Assembly (NCBI RefSeq): GCF_003990975.1 | Contig: NZ_RZJR01000022.1 | Coordinates: forward strand, 1 to 64,000 | Direction: 5' to 3' | From: Cohnella sp. AR92 | GTDB lineage: Bacteria; Bacillota; Bacilli; Paenibacillales; Paenibacillaceae | Length of the DNA: 64,000 bases | Shown: positions 51,377 through 60,456 of the stretch, piece by piece | Position numbering within the stretch: the stretch's first letter is position 1 | Layout: each line of letters opens with the position of its first letter | Made by a program: the position numbers and the translations under genes | The notes under the pieces: generated by a model | Databases searched by the model: none | Told to the model about the DNA's origin: nothing | Seen by the model: only the letters and a program-made list of their open reading frames with translations

Positions 51377-52768
51377 ATGGCTAAACAGACAAACGTCAAG
51401 TGGGTTGTCGCCGGGCTTCTTATCGCACTCTTCATCGGGGCGCTGGATGTTACCGTCGTCAGCACCGCGACCAAGGAGATTATCGCCGATCTGCAGGGAA
51501 CGAGCCTGTTCAGCTGGGTCTTCACGATCTACACGCTGACGACCTGCGTCACGACTCCCATCTTCGGGAAGCTGACGGACTTGTTCGGGCGGAAAATCGT
51601 CTTCATGATCGGTATCGTGTTGTTTATCGTCGGTTCGGTCTTATGCGGAGTCGCTCATTCGATGACCGCTCTGATCTTCTCTCGCGCTATACAAGGGATC
51701 GGGGCCGGCGCGCTCAATCCCGTCTGCTTCACGATCGTCGCCGATCTGTTCACGGGAGAGAAGCGCGGCAAGATGATGGGCGTCTTCGCGTCCGTCTGGT
51801 CGATCGCCGGCTTGTTCGGGCCGCTTGTCGGCGGCTACTTCGTCGACCATGTCTCCTGGCGCTGGATCTTCTTCATCAACCTTCCGCTCGGCGTCATCTC
51901 GCTCTTCTGCGTCATGACCTTCCTGCACGAGAAGTTCGACCGTCAGAAGAAAGCGATCGATTACGCGGGAGCGGCGACGTTCACGATTGCGATCACCGCG
52001 CTGATGTATGCGATCCTGAACGGCGGCGAGCGTTATGCCTGGGATTCGGTCGAGATCCTGTCGCTCTTCGCCGTAAGCTTGGTGTTCCTCGCCTTGTTCC
52101 TCTGGATCGAATCCAAGGTGAAGGAGCCGATGATTCCGCTGTTCCTGTTCAAGAATCGCGTGATGAACGTCTCGAATCTGAGCGGCTTCCTCAGCTTCTC
52201 GGTCTCCACGGGCGTGTCGATCTACGCGCCGCTCTGGATTCAATCCGTGCAGGGACACACGGCGACGGAATCGGGCTTGCTCGTCATGTCGATGACGCTC
52301 GGGTGGCCGCTGGCCGCCAATCTGGTCGGCCGCTACATGTACCGCTTGGGCATCAAGGCAAGCGTCGTCTTCGGCGCTAGCGTCGTTCTGGGCGGAGCGG
52401 TCTGGCTCGCGTCCATGGCCGCGGATTCGCCTTCCTGGTTCTGGATCGGCATTATGGCGATCATCGGCTTCGGCATGGGCTTCTGCACCACTCCCGCCAC
52501 CGTCATGATCCAGTCGTCCGTCGGCTGGGAGACGAGAGGAGTCGCGACGTCGACCAACTCGCTGCTTCGCTCGCTCGGCCAGACGATCGGCGTGGCGGTG
52601 TTCGGGACGATCTTCAATCAATACGTTCTGTCCGACGGGTCCGCGAACGGGCTCGTGAACGGCATGCAATCGGTCTTCCTGCTTATGCTCGCGATCGCCG
52701 CGGCGCATCTGGCGACGGTCCTCTTCCTGCCGCCGCACAAGAAGGTCATGGCCAGCCAAGTGTCATAA
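51377..52768 (+). CDS. DHA2-family MFS multidrug transporter
   Basis: 463 aa with about 14 hydrophobic segments. [22 protein letters not shown] near residues 17-38 and [20 protein letters not shown] near 64-83 (motif A) mark the DHA2 drug exporter group; [24 protein letters not shown] (motif C region, near 150-173, split by the reader at WRWIFFIN) is also present. ATG 51377 has only a weak GAGG site, and a longer frame would start before the promoter. It is a single-gene unit with promoter, leader hairpin and terminator. No regulator gene is adjacent on this strand. Confidence 0.92.
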   Translation: MAKQTNVKWVVAGLLIALFIGALDVTVVSTATKEIIADLQGTSLFSWVFTIYTLTTCVTTPIFGKLTDLFGRKIVFMIGIVLFIVGSVLCGVAHSMTALIFSRAIQGIGAGALNPVCFTIVADLFTGEKRGKMMGVFASVWSIAGLFGPLVGGYFVDHVSWRWIFFINLPLGVISLFCVMTFLHEKFDRQKKAIDYAGAATFTIAITALMYAILNGGERYAWDSVEILSLFAVSLVFLALFLWIESKVKEPMIPLFLFKNRVMNVSNLSGFLSFSVSTGVSIYAPLWIQSVQGHTATESGLLVMSMTLGWPLAANLVGRYMYRLGIKASVVFGASVVLGGAVWLASMAADSPSWFWIGIMAIIGFGMGFCTTPATVMIQSSVGWETRGVATSTNSLLRSLGQTIGVAVFGTIFNQYVLSDGSANGLVNGMQSVFLLMLAIAAAHLATVLFLPPHKKVMASQVS

Positions 52769-52796
52769 GCCGGCTTAGGCAGCCTGGAACGAAACA

Positions 52797-52853
52797 AAAG
52801 AAGAAGCGCTCCAAGTGCTCGCGTCGGCGAACTTCTTGGAGCGCTTCTTTTCT
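52797..52853. terminator. Bidirectional terminator
   Basis: AAGAAGCGCTCCAAG pairs perfectly with CTTGGAGCGCTTCTT, with A and T runs on either side; it separates the converging MFS and uracil permease genes. Confidence 0.92.
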
Positions 52854-52860
52854 ACGCGGA

Positions 52861-54153
52861 TTAGTGCCCTTCCGCTTCTTTATCGTTCGACAGCCCCGTG
52901 ATCTCGAACAGCTTGAACAGCAGGCTCATCACGATGGCGACAACGGTCGCGAGTCCCATGCCGGACAAGGTGAAATCGCCGGATTCGATCTTGACTCCGC
53001 TAAGCCCCGTCACGAGAACGACCGTCGTGAGGAACAGGTTGGACGGCTTGCTGTAGTCGACCTTCGACTCGACGAGCATCCGGAAGCCGGAAGCCGCGAT
53101 GACGCCGAACAGGAGCAAGGAGACGCCGCCCATGACCGGAACCGGGATGTTCGAGACAAGCGCCGAGAACTTCCCGAAGAAGGAGAGGACGATGGCGATA
53201 ATCGCCGCCCCGCCGATGACGAACGTGGAGTAGACCTTGGTAATGGCGAGCACGCCGATGTTCTCCCCGTAAGTCGTGTTCGGCGTCGCGCCCAGGAAAC
53301 CGGACAGGATGGTGGACAAGCCGTTGCCAAGCATGGAGCGGTGCAGGCCGGGATCCTTCGACAGATCCTTGCCGACGATATTGCCGGTGACGACCAAGTG
53401 GCCGACGTGCTCGACGACGACGACGAGGGCGGCGGGAAGGATGGTCCAGATCGCAGCCGCTTCGAAGCTCGGGAAGGTGAAGGTAGGAGCGTCCAGCCAG
53501 CCTGCGTCGGCAACCGTACCGAACTTAACCTCTCCCATGAGATAAGCGAGCGCGTAGCCGGACACGATGCCGATCAGGATCGGGATGACGCCGAAGAACC
53601 CGCGGAACAGCACCGAGCCGAGCACGGTTACGAGCAGCGTGAAGATCGACAGAATGATCGTATTCGTATCCGGAGCCCAGCCCGCCGATTTGTCGCCGAT
53701 CCAGCCGGACATCTTGGCCGCCGTCGGAATGAGCTCCAGGCCGATGACGGCGACGATGGCGCCCATCGCGGCCGGAGGGAAGACGACGTGAATCCAGTTC
53801 GTCCCTGCGGCTTGGACGATAAGAGCTACGATCGTGAAGACGACGCCGGCTGCGACGAACCCGCCAAGAGCAGCGGCATATCCGGCATCCGGCGCCGCAT
53901 GCGAGCCGATGACCGCGCCGACGGGAGTGAGGAAGGCGAAGCTGGAACCGAGGTAAGCGGGAATCTTGCCTCGGCTGATAAGCAGGTAGAGCAGCGTGCC
54001 GATTCCGTTCATCAGGAGACAGATCGACGGATCGACTCCGAGCAGGTTCGGGACGAGCACGGTCGAGCCGAACATCGCGAACAGATGCTGCAGGCTAAGC
54101 ACGAAGCTTTGGCCGAGCGGGGGTCTTTCATGGACTTGAATGACGCGTTTCAC
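52861..54153 (-). CDS. pyrP: Uracil permease, NCS2 (UraA/PyrP) family
   Basis: 430 aa from GTG 54153 (MKRVIQVHERPPLGQSFVLS), with GGAGG 11 nt upstream; TTG 54171 overlaps that site. About 14 hydrophobic segments. NCS2 marks are LQHLFAMFGSTVLVPNLLGV near residues 22-41 and the region VVVVEHVGHLVVTGNIVG near 240-257. The signature GxxPxTTY-like GATPNTTYGENIGVLAITKV is near 280-300. It imports uracil with protons. The gene stands alone, not in a pyr operon. Confidence 0.9.
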   Translation of the reverse strand: MKRVIQVHERPPLGQSFVLSLQHLFAMFGSTVLVPNLLGVDPSICLLMNGIGTLLYLLISRGKIPAYLGSSFAFLTPVGAVIGSHAAPDAGYAAALGGFVAAGVVFTIVALIVQAAGTNWIHVVFPPAAMGAIVAVIGLELIPTAAKMSGWIGDKSAGWAPDTNTIILSIFTLLVTVLGSVLFRGFFGVIPILIGIVSGYALAYLMGEVKFGTVADAGWLDAPTFTFPSFEAAAIWTILPAALVVVVEHVGHLVVTGNIVGKDLSKDPGLHRSMLGNGLSTILSGFLGATPNTTYGENIGVLAITKVYSTFVIGGAAIIAIVLSFFGKFSALVSNIPVPVMGGVSLLLFGVIAASGFRMLVESKVDYSKPSNLFLTTVVLVTGLSGVKIESGDFTLSGMGLATVVAIVMSLLFKLFEITGLSNDKEAEGH

Positions 54154-54228
54154 TTTGTGGGAATCCTCCAATAGACGACATGATTTTACAATAAACCCTT
54201 GAGGATTATACCCAAGCCGTGGTTAATC

Positions 54229-54246
54229 TGGCAAGCGCTTTCTATT
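54229..54246. promoter_or_regulatory. cre-like site upstream of the uracil permease
   Basis: AGAAAGCGCTTGCCA on the minus strand resembles the CcpA cre consensus (GAAAGCGCTT core). It lies about 80 bp upstream of the permease start. Two positions depart from the consensus. Confidence 0.35.
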
Positions 54247-54304
54247 GGAATTAAACAAGCCTGGACCGCTGGCGTAAGGACGCCGCGTACCAGGCTGGTC
54301 GGGG

Positions 54305-54346
54305 AAAAGGGGGCGCTCCTGAAGTCATTGACTTGCAGGCGCCCCC
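54305..54346 (-). terminator. Intrinsic terminator after the GH30 gene
   Basis: On the minus strand GGGGGCGC pairs with GCGCCCCC around a 22 nt loop that can also pair, followed by TTTT. Confidence 0.8.
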
Positions 54347-54352
54347 TGCCGT

Positions 54353-55705
54353 TTACTTGGCCGGGAAAAGAACCGTTTGAATGGAGTGCGCCGGAATGCT
54401 CGCCTCCGCGATCTCCTCGCGGTTGCGCAGGATATAGGGCACTTCTTCGTCCGTCTTGTTCAGCACGACCACGGCGATCGTGCCGTCCGGATTGCGGAAG
54501 GCGGTCGTCTGCAGCTTCTCGGTGTACTTGGACGAACCGACGCGCACCGCGCCCGGACGAATGTACTTGCTGAAGTGCCCGATATAATAGTAGGAGCTCT
54601 GGAACGTCAGCGTGTCCGTCGTCGTATCGGCGATGATCGGGGCGTCGCAGAAGTTCCCGACGTGATTCGGTCCGCCCTGCTCGTCGAGCACGATGTTCCA
54701 GTCCGTCCAGCCGGACATCCAGTTGTTCAGGTTGCCGATGATATCGTGCGCGTAGCGCTCGCCGCTCTTCCAGGAGCCGAGCTGAACGCCGCCCTCGTGG
54801 CAGCCTTCGGTGAACACGAGCTTCTTGTCCGGGAAGCGGTCGTGAACGAGGGACAGCGCATCGAAGTGGTCGCCGGAATACCAGTGGAAGCCGATTCCCC
54901 AGATGTACTTGGACGCTTCCGCGTCCTCGAAGGCCGCGCGGGCGCGATCGTATACCCGTTCCTTGTTGTGGTCCCACACCATGAGGTGCATGCGGTCCAT
55001 CAGCCCCGCCCTCTCGAGCTCCGGTCCGAGGTGATCGCGCACGAACGCGGCTTCTTCTTCGGCGGAATAGATGCAGGAATCCCAGATCTGAACGGCTTTC
55101 GCTTCGTTCTGCACCGTAAGGCCCCAGATCGGCAGCCCTTCGGCTTCGTACGCCTCGATGAACTTCACGTAATAACGCGCCCAAGCGTCGCGGTATTCCG
55201 GCTTGAGCTTGCCGCCGCCGTTCATCTGGCCGTTCGTCTTCATCCAAGCGGGCGGGCTCCAAGGGGAAGCATAGAGCAGGAACGAGTCGCCGGCCGTCTC
55301 GGCAGCGCGCTTGATATACGGAATGATGTGCTCCTTATCGTGCGCGATGTTGAAGGTCTTGAGCTCTACGTCTTCGTCCTCGACATGGGTGTAGTTGCCG
55401 AGAGAGAAGTCGCAGCTGTTGATATGGGTACGGGCGAGCGAGTAGCCGATGCCCTTCTCGGCGTCGTAGTACGCTTCAATGATCTTGCTGCGGTTCTCTT
55501 CGCTGAGCATGGAGGCGGTGATGGCGGAGGCTTCCGTGATGGCGCCGCCGAATCCGATGATCTCTTGGTAGCTGATGTCGTCGTAGACGTTGATCAGCTG
55601 GTTCTCCACTTCGTTCGCATCCGGACGGAATGCCGTCGGTGCCAATTCGGTCAGGCGGTCGCCCGCTTGGGACGTCTGAATGATTCGGATCTTTCTTGCC
55701 GTCAT
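54353..55705 (-). CDS. Glycoside hydrolase family 30 (glucosylceramidase-type) enzyme
   Basis: 450 aa, no signal peptide, so probably intracellular. It would hydrolyse beta-linked sugars (glucosyl, xylosyl or related) with retention. GFGGAITEASAITASML near residues 51-67 is the family start. The acid/base is E201 in GLTVQNEA and the nucleophile is E300 in LVFTEG. The C-terminal beta-sandwich (about 385-448: TTAFRNPDGTIAVVVLNKTD) is as in other GH30 enzymes. AAGGG precedes the ATG. It is divergent from an AraC-type regulator that probably controls it. Confidence 0.93.
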   Translation of the reverse strand: MTARKIRIIQTSQAGDRLTELAPTAFRPDANEVENQLINVYDDISYQEIIGFGGAITEASAITASMLSEENRSKIIEAYYDAEKGIGYSLARTHINSCDFSLGNYTHVEDEDVELKTFNIAHDKEHIIPYIKRAAETAGDSFLLYASPWSPPAWMKTNGQMNGGGKLKPEYRDAWARYYVKFIEAYEAEGLPIWGLTVQNEAKAVQIWDSCIYSAEEEAAFVRDHLGPELERAGLMDRMHLMVWDHNKERVYDRARAAFEDAEASKYIWGIGFHWYSGDHFDALSLVHDRFPDKKLVFTEGCHEGGVQLGSWKSGERYAHDIIGNLNNWMSGWTDWNIVLDEQGGPNHVGNFCDAPIIADTTTDTLTFQSSYYYIGHFSKYIRPGAVRVGSSKYTEKLQTTAFRNPDGTIAVVVLNKTDEEVPYILRNREEIAEASIPAHSIQTVLFPAK

Positions 55706-55827
55706 GGTGGCAGCCCTTCTTTCTTCGTTATTGACCTTATTATAGAAGCGAGATAGGCTTGTCTTGTAGCGACAATATCGTCGAAAATATCAACGATCTG
55801 GTCATTGTAAGAAAGGGGAGGCCGTTC

Positions 55828-56637
55828 TTGAAGAAGATTGAGGTGCAGCTGTGCGATTATTCCAGGCACTTGGAGTTCCGACAGAGCTACCCGGCCGGAC
55901 TCGATACTTATATCGTTCGCCTGCAGGCGGAAGGAGTCAGCCGAGCGCTGGTCGGAGGGGAGCTGCGGGAGATCGTCCCCGGGGATCTGCTCTTGTTCAA
56001 GCCCGGGGAGCCGTATGAGCTGCGGATCGGCGAGACGGAGACGCCGGCCGGCGCCAAGGGTAGCGGGGACTACTTCATCATGTGCCTCGGCGAAGGCATG
56101 GACGAGTGGTGGGAGCAGCGTCGTCGTCCGACGAAGTCGCGCATCGCGGAGGACGGCCGGATCAACGCCATCTGGCAGCAGCTGATTCTGGAGCATCGGC
56201 GGCTTGGCGGCGGCGACCCCGAGCTGATCACGCTGCTGGCGAGAACGCTGCTGGCGATGCTGGACCGTGCGATCGCGGAGGTGCCGGAAGCCAGATCCGC
56301 CGTCGCTCTGCACGCGTTAAGGATGAGAAGCTTCATCGAGAACCACTCCACCGAAGAGCTCAAGCTCGAGGACGTGGCCAGGGATGCCCAGCTCAGCGTC
56401 TCCCGGGCCGTCCATCTGTTCAAGGAGCACTTCGGCATCTCGATCATCGCTTATCTGCAGCAGATTCGCCTGGCGCACGCGATGAACCTGCTCGCTTACA
56501 GCCAGCTCTCCCTGGAGCAGATCGCCGCCGAATCGGGACTCGGAAGCTATGCCTATCTGCATCGGTTGTTCCGCGCGCGCTACGGTTTATCTCCGGGCGC
56601 TTATCGCAAGAAGCATAGGGCAGCTTCGCACGAATGA
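55828..56637 (+). CDS. AraC-family transcriptional regulator
   Basis: 269 aa from TTG 55828, with GGGGAGG 6 nt upstream. Residues about 1-130 form a cupin-like sensor domain (SYPAGLDTYIVRLQAEGVSR; GDLLLFKPGEPYELRIG). The C-terminal double HTH is at about 170-262 (LKLEDVARDAQLSVSRAVHL followed by FKEHFG; LSLEQIAAESGLGSYAYLHR followed by LFRARYG). It likely senses a sugar or glycoside and activates the divergent GH30 gene. The 122 bp between them hold both promoters. Confidence 0.92.
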   Translation: MKKIEVQLCDYSRHLEFRQSYPAGLDTYIVRLQAEGVSRALVGGELREIVPGDLLLFKPGEPYELRIGETETPAGAKGSGDYFIMCLGEGMDEWWEQRRRPTKSRIAEDGRINAIWQQLILEHRRLGGGDPELITLLARTLLAMLDRAIAEVPEARSAVALHALRMRSFIENHSTEELKLEDVARDAQLSVSRAVHLFKEHFGISIIAYLQQIRLAHAMNLLAYSQLSLEQIAAESGLGSYAYLHRLFRARYGLSPGAYRKKHRAASHE

Positions 56638-56725
56638 ACGAAGCCGTACCCCGAAGGGGACGGCTAGTCCTAAAATCGTTCGAATGGCGTCAAAGCCGCC
56701 CCCCGGTCGCCGACGATTGGATTGT

Positions 56726-56747
56726 GCTGCCCTCCGGCAGCTTTTTT
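56726..56747 (+). terminator. Intrinsic terminator after the AraC gene
   Basis: GCTGCC-CTCC-GGCAGC followed by six T. It touches the 3' end of the converging MocR-type gene. Confidence 0.85.
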
Positions 56748-58159
56748 CATTTGCGCAAAATCTCCGCCATCCCCTCGATCCCCTCCAGGATGCGGGCTTC
56801 GTCCACATTGCCGAATCCCATGATGAGCCGATCTTCCAGCCCTCCCTTGGAGATGGCGTACTTCTCGGCGGGATAGACGTGGATCTGGCGCTCCTCCATT
56901 CGAGCGACGGTATCGGAGTCGAAGCGGCATCCGGAGAATTCCGCGACCAGATGCAGCCCCGCGGCATCGCCGGAAAGGCGGACCTGGCTGCCGAACCGAC
57001 GGGACAGGCCATCGATAAGGACATTTCTTCTCTTGCTGTAAATCCGCTTCATGCGGGCGACGTGACGCTCCAGATGGCCTTCGGAGATGAAGCTCGACAG
57101 GGTCATTTGAGAGAAGATGGGGCTCTGCGTATCCGCAAGCCGCTTCCATTCGAGCAGAGGAGCAAGCAGTTCATTCGGGACGACCATGTATCCGAGGCGC
57201 AAAGCGGGAAAAAGGTTCTTGCTGAAGGTTCCGACATAAACGACGCGCTCCGAATCCAGCTCCCTTAGCGCGCGGACCGGCATTCCGGCATAGCGGAATT
57301 CGCTGTCGTAATCGTCTTCGATCACGTAACTTCCGGTTTGGTGGGCGTAATCCAGAAGCTGCAGGCGCCGCCCGATCGGCAGAATGCTGCCCAACGGGAA
57401 CTGGTGCGACGGCGTGACCAAGACGGCCTTCGGATTCCGATGGCGAGGCAGGGCGTCGACCCGCAAGCCGTGCTCGTCTACGGGAACGGGGAGGATATCG
57501 GCGCCCGACGATGCGAAAATATGGCGTATGAAAGAAGCGGTCGGGTCTTCGATGGCGACGGCATCCCCCGGCTTCAATAACAGGCGGGACAGCAAGGAGA
57601 TCGCTTGGGTAGCCCCGGCGGTTACGATGACCTGGGAAGGATGGCAGGAGATTCCCTTGGTATGCAGCAGGAGGCGGCAGATGTTGGCGCGGAGCGGCGC
57701 ATAACCGGCGCGGTCCGCCGCATAGCCGAATTCGAAAGAGCTCGCTTTCTCATAGGCGGCGAGAGCGGCGTCCTTCCACTTTCTTCGGGGAATCTGGCTT
57801 AAATCCGGGAAGCTTGGGCGAAAATCGATTCTCGGTACGAGGAACGACTCTTTAAGGGAAGGAGCGTCGGCGCAGAGGTCTTCGGATTCATGGATTCGGG
57901 CCAACGCCCGATGGCTCTCCCTTAAGTCGACCACATAGGTGCCGGAGCCTTGGCGCCCTTCCAGGTATCCTTCGGCGATCAACTGCTCGAACACTTCCAC
58001 GATGAGAGCGCGAGAGACTCCGAATTCGCCCGCCAGATCCCGGGTCGAAGGGAGTCTTGCTCCCGGAGCATAGACTCCTTGCAGAATTTTTTCCCGCAGC
58101 ACCATGTAGATTTGTTTGGTTTTCGTGTTGGCGGCTTGGGGCATCGTTGGCTGGGACAT
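56747..58159 (-). CDS. MocR/PdxR-type regulator (GntR HTH fused to class I aminotransferase)
   Basis: 470 aa from ATG 58159, with AAGGAGGAG 6 nt upstream. The N-terminal winged HTH (about 15-80) shows GARLPSTRDLAGEFGVSRAL and GRQGSGTYVVD. The aminotransferase-like domain (about 110-470) has VTAGATQAISLLSRLLL, the Asp region EDDYDSEFRYAG, and YVGTFSKNLFPALRLGYMVV with the PLP Lys. MocR proteins use PLP to sense amines or vitamin B6 and bind direct repeats. The divergent MFS gene is the likely target; ATACCA-like repeats lie between them. Confidence 0.93.
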   Translation of the reverse strand: MSQPTMPQAANTKTKQIYMVLREKILQGVYAPGARLPSTRDLAGEFGVSRALIVEVFEQLIAEGYLEGRQGSGTYVVDLRESHRALARIHESEDLCADAPSLKESFLVPRIDFRPSFPDLSQIPRRKWKDAALAAYEKASSFEFGYAADRAGYAPLRANICRLLLHTKGISCHPSQVIVTAGATQAISLLSRLLLKPGDAVAIEDPTASFIRHIFASSGADILPVPVDEHGLRVDALPRHRNPKAVLVTPSHQFPLGSILPIGRRLQLLDYAHQTGSYVIEDDYDSEFRYAGMPVRALRELDSERVVYVGTFSKNLFPALRLGYMVVPNELLAPLLEWKRLADTQSPIFSQMTLSSFISEGHLERHVARMKRIYSKRRNVLIDGLSRRFGSQVRLSGDAAGLHLVAEFSGCRFDSDTVARMEERQIHVYPAEKYAISKGGLEDRLIMGFGNVDEARILEGIEGMAEILRK

Positions 58160-58185
58160 CGAACTCTCCTCCTTCACCTCTATCT

Positions 58186-58247
58186 AATTGGTATGCACAG
58201 AACATCTCCGAAGTGGTACTCAACGATACCAATTTAACATGGTACCA
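58186..58247 (+). promoter_or_regulatory. Operator region of the MocR-type regulator
   Basis: AATTGGTAT (58186-58194) is the inverse of ATACCAATT (58226-58234); GTACCA follows at 58242-58247. GabR, a characterised MocR protein, recognises ATACCA direct repeats. This region separates the regulator from the divergent MFS gene. Confidence 0.6.
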
Positions 58248-58293
58248 TGGGAATTACCAAGGTCAATGTAAAGAGGAAAGGGGGGGAAATCCG

Positions 58294-59490
58294 ATTCCTA
58301 ATCGCGCGCAGAAGCCCGACTGGCTCATGATCGCGGCGCTGTTTATGGCGTCGCTGAATCTGAGACCTGCGATCAGTTCGATCTCGCCCGTGCTTGAGGG
58401 AATCCGGAGCGATCTGGGGATGAATGCCTTCCTCGCCAGCTTGCTGACCGCCATTCCGGTGCTCTGCATGGGCTGTCTCTCTCCGTTATCCGTGCGGCTT
58501 AGCCGGCTCATGGGCATGGAACGGAGCATCGCTTGGTCATTGGTTCTGATCGGCGGAGGCACTCTCTTGCGCCTGTTCGCATCTTCTACTGCTTTGTTGC
58601 TCCTTACGGCTCTGCTTACGGGAGTCGGAGTGGCGATAATGGGGCCGCTGTTGTCTGGCTTCATCAAGAAACACTTCGCGCGAAGCACTCCTCTGATGAT
58701 CGCCTTGTACGCAATGGCCCTGTCGCTGGGAGCTACGCTAGGGGCCAGCTTGTCCGCTCCGCTGGATACGGCGTGGCACTCGTGGCAGTCGGCTCTCGCG
58801 TTCTGGGCGGTGCTCGCTTTAGCGGCGATTCCGGTATGGGGGAGAGCGGCGAGGGAGTCATCCCATGCTTCGCCTGAAGAGGGGACGGAACGCTCGCCGG
58901 AGTCGAAGATGCCGTGGACGAATAAGAAAGCCTGGCTGTTGACGGTCCATTTCGGCTTCATGGCTCTCGTGTTCTATTCGTTATTGGGCTGGCTGCCGCC
59001 TATAATGGAGAGCGAAGGCTTCTCGAATCTCGAGGCGGGAATGCTGCTGACTTTGTTCTCCGCGGTTCAGATTCCGAGCGGAATGGTGCTTCAGATGCTT
59101 CTGGGGCGGTATCCCTCGCGATTGTTCTGGCTGCTAGCCTCCTCCTCGCTTCAACTCATCGGGCTCGTACTCCTCCTGTATGCCGCGCTGCCATGGCTGG
59201 CCGCTCCTTTATGCGGCTTCAGCTCCGGGATGTTGTTTGCGCTTGGAACCATGCTTCCTATTGAAGCCGCTTCGAATCCTCGCGAAGCCGCCTCGTGGGC
59301 GGCTATGACGCAGTCGGTCGGATACTTGATCGCGGCTTTGGGTCCGCTCCTGGTCGGTTGGATCAACGATGCGACCCATGAATTCCGACTTGCGATCTTC
59401 GGGTTAATTGGGGTTACATTGGGCCTTATGTTCATTCAATGGCGGATTTGGCCGCGCAGACCGAAGGCGATCTTCGGGACATCTTTATAA
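58294..59490 (+). CDS. CynX/NimT-family MFS transporter with apparent ATT start codon
   Basis: 398 aa with about 12 hydrophobic segments; MIAALFMASLNLRPAISSIS and SPVLEGIRSDLGMNAFLAS are typical of the NimT/CynX group (export or import of small polar compounds). No ATG/GTG/TTG lies near the G-rich ribosome binding site; ATT 58294 is 7 nt after it and gives PNRAQKPDWLMIAAL, the normal N-terminal length for the family. ATG 58327 is inside the first helix and has no site. A single extra G in the seven-G tract would instead join ATG 58247 to this frame. Confidence 0.8.
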   Translation: MPNRAQKPDWLMIAALFMASLNLRPAISSISPVLEGIRSDLGMNAFLASLLTAIPVLCMGCLSPLSVRLSRLMGMERSIAWSLVLIGGGTLLRLFASSTALLLLTALLTGVGVAIMGPLLSGFIKKHFARSTPLMIALYAMALSLGATLGASLSAPLDTAWHSWQSALAFWAVLALAAIPVWGRAARESSHASPEEGTERSPESKMPWTNKKAWLLTVHFGFMALVFYSLLGWLPPIMESEGFSNLEAGMLLTLFSAVQIPSGMVLQMLLGRYPSRLFWLLASSSLQLIGLVLLLYAALPWLAAPLCGFSSGMLFALGTMLPIEAASNPREAASWAAMTQSVGYLIAALGPLLVGWINDATHEFRLAIFGLIGVTLGLMFIQWRIWPRRPKAIFGTSL

Positions 59491-59509
59491 GAGAAGGGTA
59501 GGGACGCAT

Positions 59510-60361
59510 ATGAAAATATTCGTAGCAGGATCCACGGGAGCGGTCGGCCGCTTGCTGCTTCCCCGGTTGGTTAGGGCAGGGCATGAAGTCGTCGGCATGA
59601 CCCATAATCCCGGTCGAACGGAGTTTATTCGCGCTGCCGGAGCGAAAGCGGTCGTGGCGGATGCCTTCGACCGAGAGGCGATCCGGTCGGTTCTGGCGGC
59701 CGAGCGGCCGGATGCGGTTATCCATCAGCTCACTTCGTTAAGCGATCGGAACTTTGAAGATAACGCCCGAATAAGGGCGAATGGCACTCGTTATCTGGTA
59801 GACGCCGCACTGGAGGCAGGGGTGAAACGAATGATCGCACAGAGCATTGCTTGGGCTTACGAGCCCGGCGACCGACCGGCCACGGAAGAGGTTCCCCTGG
59901 ATGTGCAAGCTCCCTTGCCGCGTCGATCGACGATCGAAGGAGTCGTCTCTCTCGAGAAGGCCGCAGCCGAGATCCCGAACCATGTCATTCTCCGATACGG
60001 CCTATTCTACGGACCCGGAACTTGGTACGAGGCCAACGGACTGATGGCCCGGACGGCAAGGGAGGGCCGGCTACCGGCAACGGATGGAATTCAGTCGTTC
60101 CTGCATGTAGAGGATGCGGCGAACGCGGCTCTGCTGGCGCTCGATTGGCCGAGCGGCCCGGTCAATATCGTGGATGACGAGCCTGCGTCCGGAACGGAAT
60201 GGCTTCCGGTTTATGCGGAGGCCGTGCAGGCTGGCGTACCGGATTACCAGATGGGCCGCAACGGCTGGGAGCGCGGCGCGTCGAATGCCAAAGCGCGGAA
60301 CGAGTACGGCTGGGTGCCGCTCTATCCGACATGGAGATCGGGATTCTCCGAGCAGGATTAA
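59510..60361 (+). CDS. NAD-dependent epimerase/dehydratase family protein
   Basis: 283 aa extended-SDR-like protein. The N-terminal MKIFVAGSTGAVGRLLLPRL contains GxxGxxG at residues 7-13. QSIAWAYEPGD near 112 stands where the active-site region would be, but the usual YxxxK is not obvious; ILRYGLFYGPGTWYEANGLM near 165-184 is conserved in the atypical SDR5-type group. Probably an NAD(P)-binding reductase or isomerase of unknown substrate. ATG 59510 has GAAGGGTAGGG upstream and begins 20 bp after the MFS stop, so it is cotranscribed and under the same MocR-type control. Confidence 0.88.
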   Translation: MKIFVAGSTGAVGRLLLPRLVRAGHEVVGMTHNPGRTEFIRAAGAKAVVADAFDREAIRSVLAAERPDAVIHQLTSLSDRNFEDNARIRANGTRYLVDAALEAGVKRMIAQSIAWAYEPGDRPATEEVPLDVQAPLPRRSTIEGVVSLEKAAAEIPNHVILRYGLFYGPGTWYEANGLMARTAREGRLPATDGIQSFLHVEDAANAALLALDWPSGPVNIVDDEPASGTEWLPVYAEAVQAGVPDYQMGRNGWERGASNAKARNEYGWVPLYPTWRSGFSEQD

Positions 60362-60456
60362 TAATCGTATATTTTGCTAGACAGATTTTGCATTATTGTG
60401 GCGAGGAAAGGCTCGTGCTATCTTGTTAGTAGTTGCTAGGCTGGAGGTGCGAGCAA

